This document shows positions 1 to 7,646 of a DNA stretch of 43,194 bases, in pieces. A program made the translations under genes and the position numbers. Origin of the DNA: Tersicoccus phoenicis (GTDB lineage: Bacteria > Actinomycetota > Actinomycetes > Actinomycetales > Micrococcaceae); NCBI RefSeq assembly GCF_001968835.1, contig NZ_MRDE01000015.1, positions 1-43,194 of the forward strand, read 5' to 3'. Numbering within the stretch: the first letter of the stretch is position 1; the number at the start of each line of letters is the position of its first letter. Under the pieces are notes generated by a model. It had not been told where the DNA came from, did not search any database, and saw only the letters and a list, made by a program, of their open reading frames with translations.

Positions 1-1
1 C

Positions 2-70
2 ACCCTGACCGGCGACTCCTACCGAACCCGCAGCCGCAGACAGCTCCTCGCCACCGGCGCCGAGCACTGA
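2..70 (+). CDS. IstB-like ATPase of an IS21-family element, C-terminal fragment
   Basis: Only the last 22 codons and the stop are in the window. The residues LTGDSYRTRSRRQLLATG resemble the C-terminus of IstB, the AAA+ ATPase that assists IS21-family transposition. The stop is followed about 30 bases later by repeated terminal motifs typical of IS21 ends, which supports the call. The rest of the element lies left of the window, so I cannot tell whether it is intact. Confidence 0.6.
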   Translation, partial: TLTGDSYRTRSRRQLLATGAEH

Positions 71-98
71 CCAAACCAGACCATCAACAACCGAGCAG

Positions 99-144
99 GG
101 GGTCAATATTCGAACGACGCTACGGGGTCAATATTCGGCCGACG
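99..144. repeat. IS21-type terminal direct repeats, right end of element
   Basis: Two copies of ggggtcaatattcg lie at 99-112 and 124-137. Each is followed after two variable bases by cgacg, giving 21-bp units spaced 25 bp apart. IS21-family ends carry such multiple repeats, which bind the transposase. The element probably ends in the terminal ca near position 150. Confidence 0.65.
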
Positions 145-148
145 TTGA

Positions 149-205
149 CACCTGGTGTCGATCCGGCACACACTGCGCCAAGTGGTCAACGTCAAGGGCG
201 ACTGA
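149..205 (+). pseudogene. possible C-terminal remnant of a gene cut by the IS21 element
   Basis: An open frame begins at the inferred IS end and runs 18 codons to a TGA at 203-205 (ending RHTLRQVVNVKGD). A stop at 146-148 closes the frame on the IS side. It is followed 16 bases later by a strong hairpin, as expected for the true 3' end of a gene. The product cannot be recognised from so few residues, and chance is a real alternative. Confidence 0.25.
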
Positions 206-221
206 CCGGACCGTTATCGGT

Positions 222-254
222 GGCCGGTCCCCCGGTTCTGCCGGGGGACCGGCC
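222..254. terminator. strong hairpin, probable transcription terminator
   Basis: A perfect 14-bp inverted repeat (222-235 and 241-254) surrounds a 5-nt loop, ttctg. There is no T-tract, as is usual in high-GC actinobacteria. It lies between the IS edge and the 3' end of the leftward HNH gene, so it could stop transcription from either side. The rest of the 71-372 interval holds no other gene that I can support. Confidence 0.6.
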
Positions 255-372
255 GCCGGTCCGAGCAGGGAAAGCTGGCGGTCGAACCAGGTGAGCGCCG
301 TGCGGCCGACTCGTCCGCCAAAGACGTCAGGCCACTGTGGCCGGGAGCCGTGCCGGGTCGGGCAGGACTGGT

Positions 373-2619
373 TCAGCCCACCGACAGAACAGCGACCGGT
401 TCGCTGCCGGCGGGATCCACGGCATCGGCGGCCTGGGCCAGACCTGCGGCGCTCACCGTCCCGGGCGGGCCGGCCGTCCCGACCCGCTCAACCGTGCGGG
501 CCGTCCTGGCCGATACCGGGGTCCGGTTCGTCCCGGCCGACCCGGCCGTTCCGGCCGTTCTGGCCGTGTTGACGTTGCCGGTGCCGGGTGCCGGGGGTGC
601 GGTGGAGGTGTAGGTGTGGCCGGTGGGGGTGGTGGTCACCACCGTGTGGCGTGGCCCGTCGACGGGGACGGCATCCCAGCCGGGGGCTTCCTTGGCGTGG
701 TTGCACCGTTCGCACAGGCCCTGCCCGTTCACTTCGCTGGTGACCCCACCGGCGGCGTGGGCGTGCACGTGGTCCACGTGCCGGATCGGCGCGTCACACC
801 ACGGGGTCCGGCAGGTCCGGTCCCGGACCTGGATGAACCGGCGCAACCCCTCGGGCATCAACCGGGCCCGCGAGTCCATCCCGACCAGTTGCCCGGTGTC
901 CGGGGCCAGGAACAAGCGACGGAGGAACACGTCGGTCCGGCCATCGACCAGCTCCCGCGCCCACGGAGCCGGGACCACCCCGTACCCGGCCAGATACGCC
1001 GGCTCCGCCCCACCGGCCAGCAACGCCCGATCCGTGATCACCACCTGCAACTCCACCCGCGCCCGGCTCACTACCCCACCGGCCCCGTTGTCGGCCCGGC
1101 CGGCCGGCCCGGGGAGCCCGCCGTCGGCCCCACCATTGGCCCGGCCGGCCGGTCCGGCGGGCAGTGGCGCCCCGGCACCGTGACGGTCGGGGGACACGTC
1201 ACCGCCGGGCGCTCCACTGGCGAGCGCGTCGTCTCGGGACTGATCACCGGGCGCTGCACCACGGGAAACCTCATCACGGCCCGCTTCGCGACCGCGCGAG
1301 TCACCGCCGGGCGCGTGACCACGGCGCGCGTGGCCGCGTTCCGCTTCGCCGCTGGATGTTTCGTCCCCGCGATGCGCTTGGCTGCGTTCCGCTTCTCCGC
1401 CAGATGCTTCGCTTGGGCACCCATCAGCACGGGCTTGGTCGTCGCGCGGCGTTCCGTCACCGGCCGGACCCGGCCAGGACGGGCCCGGCCAGGACGGGCC
1501 CGGCAGCGTGCGCCGCGGCTGCCCGATCCGTACCTGCCCGCCGGGCGCCTGCCCGCCGGGCGCCTGCCCGCCGGGTGTCAGCTCGTCTGGTGCCTCCACG
1601 CCGGGTGCCTGCACGCCGGGTGCCTGCCCGCCGGGTGCGTACCCGCCGGCCTGCTCATTCGGCTCTTCGTTCGGCTCCATGCCGGACTGGGTCCGGCGGC
1701 GGGCGGTGACCGGGGGGTGGCCGGTGACCCGGGCGGTCAGGGTGTCGGCCATGATCTGCCCCCGACCACGCCCGTCCCCCCGACTGGTCAGGGTGTCCGC
1801 CTCCCGGGACAGGGCCGCATACACGGCCACCCCGTCAGCGACCGGCAGCAACCCGGTCAGATACGTCATCGTGTCCGGCGCCGGCCGGCACGTCACATGC
1901 CGGTCCGCCTCAGCCCGCCGCGCCCTGGCCGTCACCGCGGCCGGGTCCACCCGGTACGAGATCCTGCGGGCCGCCGCCACCAACGCCCCGTCGCCCAGGC
2001 CGTCGACCCCACCGGTGTCCGCGCTCAACGCCGCGTCCACCGCACGCCGGTCCGCCGCCTCACCCAGGTACACCGTCTCCCGGGCGATCAACGTCGCCCG
2101 CCACTCACTCAACGTCCCCGCGCTCATCGCCGCCAACGTGTGCGGCAGATCCGCCACCAGCAGGTGCGCCAACCCCAGATACCGGCCACCCCGGGCCGGG
2201 GACTCCCGACGCGCCAACGCCACCTGCGCCCCCACCCCCGCACCCCGCTGCCCCACCGGCACCCCCACCGCCGCCTGCGCGGCCCGCTGCACCACCGCGA
2301 ACAGCGCGGTCGCCCGCACCTGAGCCGCCGCAGCCGCGGTCTTCAACTCCTCCAGAGCCCGGATCCGATCGATCAACCCCGCCCCGTCATCGGAGCGAGG
2401 ATCGCCGGCCTCAACACCGCCAGCCCGAACACCGCCAGCCCGAACACCGGCGTCCACTCGGGAACCGATCCGGCGCGGGGACTCCGTCGACCACTCGGAT
2501 CGACCAGTGACAGAGACCGGGACAGCCAGGGAACGGATCCAGGAACCGATCGTCGACGTGGTCACCGCCGTCCCCCGCGATGCTGACCCGTCCAACGGTT
2601 CGTCGGATGACTGTTCCAT
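373..2619 (-). CDS. DUF222 (13E12-repeat type) HNH endonuclease
   Basis: This 748-residue protein has the two-part layout of the actinobacterial DUF222-HNH family (the 13E12 repeat proteins of mycobacteria). An N-terminal helical DUF222 region starts near residue 80 and runs to about 310. A long low-complexity linker rich in Gly, Pro, Ala and charged residues occupies about 320-510, and a C-terminal HNH nuclease domain follows. The catalytic region shows CRTPWCDAPIRHVDH with the His-Asp-His core at residues 614-617, and then CERCNHAK, whose cysteines would bind zinc. The linker contains tandem pentapeptides of the GGQAP type. The ATG lies 13 bp downstream of a SOS-box-like palindrome, which suggests DNA-damage control. 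Members of this family are scattered and repeated in genomes; nuclease activity is expected from the fold but the biological role is unclear. Confidence 0.9.
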   Translation of the reverse strand: MEQSSDEPLDGSASRGTAVTTSTIGSWIRSLAVPVSVTGRSEWSTESPRRIGSRVDAGVRAGGVRAGGVEAGDPRSDDGAGLIDRIRALEELKTAAAAAQVRATALFAVVQRAAQAAVGVPVGQRGAGVGAQVALARRESPARGGRYLGLAHLLVADLPHTLAAMSAGTLSEWRATLIARETVYLGEAADRRAVDAALSADTGGVDGLGDGALVAAARRISYRVDPAAVTARARRAEADRHVTCRPAPDTMTYLTGLLPVADGVAVYAALSREADTLTSRGDGRGRGQIMADTLTARVTGHPPVTARRRTQSGMEPNEEPNEQAGGYAPGGQAPGVQAPGVEAPDELTPGGQAPGGQAPGGQVRIGQPRRTLPGPSWPGPSWPGPAGDGTPRDDQARADGCPSEASGGEAERSQAHRGDETSSGEAERGHARRGHAPGGDSRGREAGRDEVSRGAAPGDQSRDDALASGAPGGDVSPDRHGAGAPLPAGPAGRANGGADGGLPGPAGRADNGAGGVVSRARVELQVVITDRALLAGGAEPAYLAGYGVVPAPWARELVDGRTDVFLRRLFLAPDTGQLVGMDSRARLMPEGLRRFIQVRDRTCRTPWCDAPIRHVDHVHAHAAGGVTSEVNGQGLCERCNHAKEAPGWDAVPVDGPRHTVVTTTPTGHTYTSTAPPAPGTGNVNTARTAGTAGSAGTNRTPVSARTARTVERVGTAGPPGTVSAAGLAQAADAVDPAGSEPVAVLSVG
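1471..1500. repeat. two 15-bp tandem units in the HNH gene linker
   Basis: The 15-bp unit cggccaggacgggcc occurs twice in perfect copies (1471-1485 and 1486-1500). It encodes GPSWP repeats in the linker of the HNH protein. Because the unit is a multiple of three, changes in copy number would keep the frame. Confidence 0.8.
1535..1654. repeat. eight 15-bp tandem units in the HNH gene linker
   Basis: About eight units of 15 bp run head to tail; the clearest copies are tgcccgccgggcgcc at 1535-1549 and 1550-1564, and the later ones are more diverged. On the coding strand they encode GGQAP-like pentapeptides. This looks like an in-frame minisatellite that can expand or contract without breaking the gene. 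Confidence 0.8.
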
Positions 2620-2632
2620 GAACCCACTTTAC

Positions 2633-2648
2633 TCGAACATACGTTTGA
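2633..2648. promoter_or_regulatory. LexA/SOS-box-like operator upstream of the HNH gene
   Basis: The 16 bp read TCGAAC-ATAC-GTTTGA. This matches the actinobacterial LexA box TCGAAC-N4-GTTCGA at all but one position. It sits 13 bp upstream of the ATG of the DUF222-HNH gene, where bound LexA would block transcription. Several mycobacterial 13E12-family genes are known to carry LexA boxes upstream, so the association fits the family. Confidence 0.7.
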
Positions 2649-2815
2649 ATGGAATGCTCGGACGACACGAAGTTCGAGGTGCTCGCGCAGCGCGGTGTAT
2701 GCCTCATCCGGGTTCTGCTCGCGGAATGCTGGCCGCGGCGGATGAGTGACCTCCTCGACGCGAGCGCACAGCCAGAGGGCCTCATGACGTGCATCCGCAC
2801 GTTCCCCGACTGGCG

Positions 2816-5800
2816 TCAGGCCACCGTGGCCGGCACCCGTGCCGGGTCGGGCAGGTCGATGACGGCGTCGCCCGGGAGGATCTGCGTCGGGTCGTGGGTG
2901 ACCAGGGCGACCATCCGGTTCCGCAGCCCGCGGCGCAGATCCGCCATCATCGCCTCGGCGGTGGCGGTGTCCAAATGCGCGGTGGGCTCGTCGAGCAGCA
3001 CCAGCTCGCCCTCGGCCAACAGGGTCCGCGCGATCGCCACCCGCATCCGCTGCCCGCCGGAGAGGGCGCTGCCCGACGCCCCGATCCGGGTGTCGAGTCC
3101 GTCCGGCAGATCCGCCAGCAACTCTCGCAGACCGACCGCGGCCAGCGCCCGGCTCAGCTCCGTCTCGCTCGGCGGGTGCTCGCGGTCCCGGGCCAGCAGG
3201 AGGTTGGCGCGCAGACTGGAGTCGAACAGGTGAGCGTCCTGCGGGCACCAGGCGACGCGGGTGAGGCGGTGTCGGCCCGCGACGCTCGCGGTCGCGCTCC
3301 CGACCGGATCCCCATCCAGCGCGTATCGACCGTCGGCGGACGGCAGGAAGCCCAGCAGCCCGGACAGCAGCGTGCTCTTGCCCGATCCGGAGGGACCGGT
3401 GATCACCAGCCACCCCCCGGGACTGCCCGGGACCGGCAGCTGCCCGCTCACCGGCCCGACGGCGAACGATTCCCCGTCCCCCGTCGACGGCCACGCGAAC
3501 ACCGCGTCGTCCAGCTCGGCACCGGTCAGCGGATCGGCGTGCACGGGACCTTCTTCCCGCTCGTCCTCCAACCGCGTGCGCGGGGTGGCCGGTTCGGGAC
3601 CGGTCAGATCGGTGAACCGGTCGACGGCCGCCCGTAGCGCGGGCAGCTGCTGCACGGCGGTCACCGTGCCGAGGAACGGGTCGACCAGGGCCAGCTGCGT
3701 CAGCACGACGACGGCGACCGCCTCGGGGTCGAGGGTGCCGGCGAGCACCGGGCCCGCACTGGCCGCCGTCATCACGACGGCCGACAGCAGCATGGCGAGC
3801 ACGATCACGGCCCCGGCCGCGCCCTGTGCCCCCGTCGCCCGGCGCGCCGCATCCGTGGCCCGCCGGTCGGCTTCCTTCAGCCGGGACAGGAACGAGCCGG
3901 CCATGCCGTTGGCGCGCAGGTCGGGTGCGGCCAGCATCAGGGTCGCCGTCCGGTTCAGCACCTCGGCGCGTAGCCGCTGCTCAGCGACGGCCGCCCGCCG
4001 GTCCGCCAGCAGGGCGACGACGGGGGCGATCAGCAGGACGACGGCGAACGCCGCGAGTTGGATCCCCAGCAGCCCAGGTGCCAGTAAGCCGGTCGCGACC
4101 AGCACCGCGGCAGTGGTGGTGACCGCCACGACGGGCGGCAGCAGCACCCGCGGCGCGAGGTCCCGCAACTGGTCCACGTCGCCGATCAGTCGCGAGACAG
4201 CCACCTCGCCACGCGCCAGCACCCGCAAGGACCCGGCCCGGCGGCTCAGCGAGCGCCATACGGTCGTGCGCAGGTCGGTCAGGGACGCGAAGATCGCGTC
4301 GTGCAGCCACAACCGCTCGAGGTAGCGCAGCACCGACCGGCCGATGCCGAAGAAGCGGACGCCGACGATCGCCGCCAGCAGGTAGAGGATCGGCGGCTGC
4401 TCGCTCGCCCGCACGATCAGCCAGCCCGAGAGCGCCGTCAACGCCACGGCGAAGAGGGTGGAGAGGGTGCCGATGAGGACGGCACCGAGGAAGCGGGGCC
4501 GCAGCGGATCCAGGGCCAGGCGCAGGGCTTGCCAGCTCGCGGAGAGCGGGCGGCGCCTCGTCGGCGCAATCGGCGGGGTGGCGTCGACCGTCGCATCGGC
4601 TCCCTCCGCTTCCGAGAGCGTCGGCGCAGCGACCGGGGAGAGCACGGATGCGGCTCCGGAACCGGTGGCCGGTGCGTGAAGAGCGGCGACGTGAGTCGGC
4701 GTGGGAGCGGGTCCGGGTCCGAGCGGCACGGTCGTGCTGCCTTCCGGCCACCGGTCGAGGATGCTGTCATCGACGGGCCGGCGGTCGGCGGCGGCCGTGA
4801 CCCGCTCACCGGTCACCGTATCCCCCGAGGGCGCGGACGGCAGGGTGATCACCGCGTCCGCGAGCGCCAGCGTCGCTCGGCTGTGCGCGACGAGCAGCAC
4901 GGTGGTCCGGCCGCGGAGGGAGTCGATGACGTCCCCCATCAGTCGCGCGGTAGCGGTGTCCAGGTGGGCGGTGGGCTCGTCGAGCAGTACCGTTGTCGCG
5001 CCGCGCTCCACTCGCGCCAGCACCCGGGCGAGCCCGAGCCGACGCAGCTGGCCGGGACTGAGCCGGCCCGGGTCCGCGTCGGCCTGATCGCTCAACCCGA
5101 CCCGGTCCAGCAGCCGCCGGACGAGGTCGCCCGCGCCGGCGCCACCGTGCATGTCGCCCTCGGGACCGGCGCTGCCGCCGACGGGTCCGGCCGCCCACGC
5201 GCGCACCTCCGCGGCCACGGTCGGTTCCGTCGTCACCGGATGCTGCGAGAGCCAGGCGACCCGGCCCGGGTCGACGCCGCCCACCCGCCCGGTCACGCGC
5301 GCGATCGCGGGATGGTCACCGAGGGTGCCGGCCAGAACGGCCAGCACGGAGGACTTGCCGCAGCCGCTGGGGCCGGCGAGGGCGGTGATCGCGCCGGCCG
5401 GGGCACGCACCGCCAGACCGGATACGGCCGGCCGGGCGCGGCCGTGGTAGGTGATGGTCAGGCCCTCGACGACGACGTCGGTGAGCGGCCCGGCGGTGGT
5501 GCTGTCGGCACGGGCAGCGCCGGCTGGACTCGTGCCGGGGGTCACATCGCCGAGCCGGCGCATCGGCGGCGCGTCGATCAGCTCCTCGGCCCGGACCCGG
5601 GCGGCCAGGCCGTCGTCGCTGGCGTGAAAAGCCGCCCCGAGCTGCCGCAGTGGGAGGTAGCACTCGGGCGCGAGGACGAGCGCGAGCAGCCCGGTCTGCA
5701 GGTCCAGCCGACCGTCGATGAGCCGGATGCCGATGAAGACCGCCACCACCGCCACCGAGATGGTGGCGATCAGCTCGAGCGCCAGGGAGGAGAGGAAAGC

Positions 5801-6568
5801 GACCTTGAGCGTGCGCATCGTTCGGGACCGGTAGTCGTCCGAGAGCGTCCGCAGCGCCCGCAACTGGGCGCCGGCCCGGCCGAGCCCGACCAGCACGGGA
5901 AGGCCACGCGCCAACTCCACCAGGTGGTCCGAGAGCCGGGAGAGCGAACCGGCCGCGGCGTTGACCGCGTCGCGCGTCTCGAGCCCGATCAGCATCATGA
6001 ACACGGGTACCAGCGGCACGGTGAGCACGACGATGAGGGCGCTGACCCAGTCCGCGGCGAGGATCTGCAGCCCGACCAGCAGCGGCACCACGGCGCAGCC
6101 GACCAGGGCCGGCAGGTATTGCGTGTAGTAGCCGTCCAGGTCGTCGAGGCCGCGGGTGGCGAGCACCGCGACCGAGCCGGCGCCGCCACCGGGCAGGTCC
6201 CGGCCCGCGCCGTCGACGGCCCGGCGGGTCAGACGTGCCCGGAGCCGCTCCTTCTCCCCCAGCGCGGCACGGTGGGCGGCGACCTGACCGGTCCAGTGCG
6301 CAACGGCCTGTAGCACGGCCCCGACGACGCCGATCGCCAGGGTGGCGTCGGACGGTGCCCGGCCGGCGGCCAGGTCCGCGATGCCGGTGGCGATGGACTG
6401 AGCCACGGCAACGAGTCCGGCCGCCTTCAGCGCGGCGCACAGGCCCAGCAGGTACAGCGCCCGGGGCGCCGCACCGGCCCACGGCGAGGTCACGGCCCGA
6501 CGACTCGTCCCCCGGCGGCTCTCCCGTTCCGGAGCGTCGGGGCCGGGCGCCAGGTCAGCGGCCGGCAC
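2816..6568 (-). CDS. cydDC: fused CydDC, ABC exporter for cytochrome bd assembly
   Basis: This 1250-residue protein fuses two ABC half-exporters, CydD and CydC, which in E. coli are separate proteins. The CydD half has a membrane domain (about 30-310), Walker A GPSGCGKSS at 399-407, signature LSPGQ and Walker B LLDEPTAHLD. After a linker near 590-660, the CydC half repeats the plan with a second membrane domain, Walker A GPSGSGKST at 1058-1066, signature LSGGQ and Walker B LLDEPTAHLD. CydDC works in the inner membrane and is required for haem loading of cytochrome bd; transport of thiols or haem has been proposed. Its ATG overlaps the 3' end of cydB by 14 bp, which implies translational coupling. 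Fusion of the two halves is common in actinobacteria. Confidence 0.93.
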   Translation of the reverse strand: MPAADLAPGPDAPERESRRGTSRRAVTSPWAGAAPRALYLLGLCAALKAAGLVAVAQSIATGIADLAAGRAPSDATLAIGVVGAVLQAVAHWTGQVAAHRAALGEKERLRARLTRRAVDGAGRDLPGGGAGSVAVLATRGLDDLDGYYTQYLPALVGCAVVPLLVGLQILAADWVSALIVVLTVPLVPVFMMLIGLETRDAVNAAAGSLSRLSDHLVELARGLPVLVGLGRAGAQLRALRTLSDDYRSRTMRTLKVAFLSSLALELIATISVAVVAVFIGIRLIDGRLDLQTGLLALVLAPECYLPLRQLGAAFHASDDGLAARVRAEELIDAPPMRRLGDVTPGTSPAGAARADSTTAGPLTDVVVEGLTITYHGRARPAVSGLAVRAPAGAITALAGPSGCGKSSVLAVLAGTLGDHPAIARVTGRVGGVDPGRVAWLSQHPVTTEPTVAAEVRAWAAGPVGGSAGPEGDMHGGAGAGDLVRRLLDRVGLSDQADADPGRLSPGQLRRLGLARVLARVERGATTVLLDEPTAHLDTATARLMGDVIDSLRGRTTVLLVAHSRATLALADAVITLPSAPSGDTVTGERVTAAADRRPVDDSILDRWPEGSTTVPLGPGPAPTPTHVAALHAPATGSGAASVLSPVAAPTLSEAEGADATVDATPPIAPTRRRPLSASWQALRLALDPLRPRFLGAVLIGTLSTLFAVALTALSGWLIVRASEQPPILYLLAAIVGVRFFGIGRSVLRYLERLWLHDAIFASLTDLRTTVWRSLSRRAGSLRVLARGEVAVSRLIGDVDQLRDLAPRVLLPPVVAVTTTAAVLVATGLLAPGLLGIQLAAFAVVLLIAPVVALLADRRAAVAEQRLRAEVLNRTATLMLAAPDLRANGMAGSFLSRLKEADRRATDAARRATGAQGAAGAVIVLAMLLSAVVMTAASAGPVLAGTLDPEAVAVVVLTQLALVDPFLGTVTAVQQLPALRAAVDRFTDLTGPEPATPRTRLEDEREEGPVHADPLTGAELDDAVFAWPSTGDGESFAVGPVSGQLPVPGSPGGWLVITGPSGSGKSTLLSGLLGFLPSADGRYALDGDPVGSATASVAGRHRLTRVAWCPQDAHLFDSSLRANLLLARDREHPPSETELSRALAAVGLRELLADLPDGLDTRIGASGSALSGGQRMRVAIARTLLAEGELVLLDEPTAHLDTATAEAMMADLRRGLRNRMVALVTHDPTQILPGDAVIDLPDPARVPATVA

Positions 6569-7598
6569 GGTCGGCCGCTGACACGGGGTCGAAGTCGTGG
6601 GCGTCGGGAATGTGGTCCGCGCTCACCCGCTTGCGGAACACCCAGTAGGTCCAGCCCTGGTAGGCCAGTACCAGCGGTATCCCGAAGGCCGCAACCACGC
6701 TCATCACGCCCAGCGTGTACGCCGAGGACGACGCGGAGGAGACGGTCAGGTCCCAGACGGAGTTCAGGGACGACGGCAGCACCACCGGATACGCGGCGGA
6801 GAAGATCGCTGTCATCGCTCCGAGCAGGAACACCGCGAGCCCCGCGAACGCGCGGCCCTCCCGGTCGCGGCGCGCCTGGATCCAGGCGATCACCGCCCCG
6901 GCGACGGCGACGATGATCGGCAGCCAGGTCAGCAGCGTCCCGCCACGGGCCTGCACCACGAGCGCCCACGCGGTGATCGGCAGCAGTCCGACCGGCAGCA
7001 TCTTCGCCAGCAGGGCGCGCGCCCGGTGTCGGATCGGGCCGTCCGTCTTGAGCGCGGTGAACGCCAGGGCGTGCACCAGGCAGAAGCCGACACCCGCCAG
7101 CGCGCCGAGGACGGCGTAGCCATTCAGCCACGCGAACGGGCCGCCGACCCGGTCCCCGTTGGCGTTCAGCGGCAGCCCCGTCGTCGTCAGCGCGAGCATG
7201 GCGCCCACCCCGGCGGCCGCGATCAGCGAACCGCCGGCGAGCGCCCAGTCCCAACCGGTGCGCCACCGCACCGAGTCCCGCTTGCCGCGGTACTCGATGG
7301 ACACGGCCCGGAAGATCAGGCCGAGCAGGACGACGACGAGCGGGAGGTAGAGGGCGGAGAACAGGGAGGCGTACCAGAGGGGGAAGGCGGCGAACATGGC
7401 GCCGGCGGCGGTGATCAGCCACACCTCGTTGCCGTCCCACACCGGGCCGATAGTGTTCAGCAGCACCCGTCGCTCCCGCTCGTCGCGCGCGAACGTCTTC
7501 ATCAGTATGCCGACGCCGAGGTCGAAGCCCTCGAGGAACAGGTAGCCGGTCCAGAGCACGGCGATGAGCACGAACCAGACGGTGGGCAGGACGTCCAT
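6555..7598 (-). CDS. cydB: cytochrome bd ubiquinol/menaquinol oxidase subunit II
   Basis: The product (347 residues) is the CydB subunit, a multi-pass membrane protein that pairs with CydA. The start MDVLPTVWFVLIAVLWTGYL, followed by FLEGFDLGVG and the GNEVWL motif, is typical of CydB. About eight hydrophobic segments can be seen along the length. The subunit stabilises the haem-bearing partner in the quinol oxidase that reduces oxygen to water at low oxygen tension. The gene follows cydA by 48 bp and overlaps cydDC by 14 bp, so the three form one transcription unit. Confidence 0.95.
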   Translation of the reverse strand: MDVLPTVWFVLIAVLWTGYLFLEGFDLGVGILMKTFARDERERRVLLNTIGPVWDGNEVWLITAAGAMFAAFPLWYASLFSALYLPLVVVLLGLIFRAVSIEYRGKRDSVRWRTGWDWALAGGSLIAAAGVGAMLALTTTGLPLNANGDRVGGPFAWLNGYAVLGALAGVGFCLVHALAFTALKTDGPIRHRARALLAKMLPVGLLPITAWALVVQARGGTLLTWLPIIVAVAGAVIAWIQARRDREGRAFAGLAVFLLGAMTAIFSAAYPVVLPSSLNSVWDLTVSSASSSAYTLGVMSVVAAFGIPLVLAYQGWTYWVFRKRVSADHIPDAHDFDPVSAADRAGR

Positions 7599-7646
7599 CA
7601 GAACACTCCGGGGTGGTGGCGGAAGATGATCGATCGCATGGCCGAG

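Noticed and set aside
1535-1654. Possible CRISPR array in the repeat-rich part of the HNH gene
   Set aside because: The units are 15 bp with no spacers and lie in frame inside a coding sequence; no cas genes are present.
337-2586. Long plus-strand open frame of about 749 codons opposite the HNH gene
   Set aside because: It is rich in Arg, Pro and Gly with no domain-like segments, and it mirrors a minus-strand frame with clear DUF222 and HNH motifs. High GC makes long shadow frames common.
4301-6313. Plus-strand open frame of 670 codons opposite cydDC
   Set aside because: Composition is skewed and no motif is present; the opposite strand encodes a complete ABC exporter fusion.
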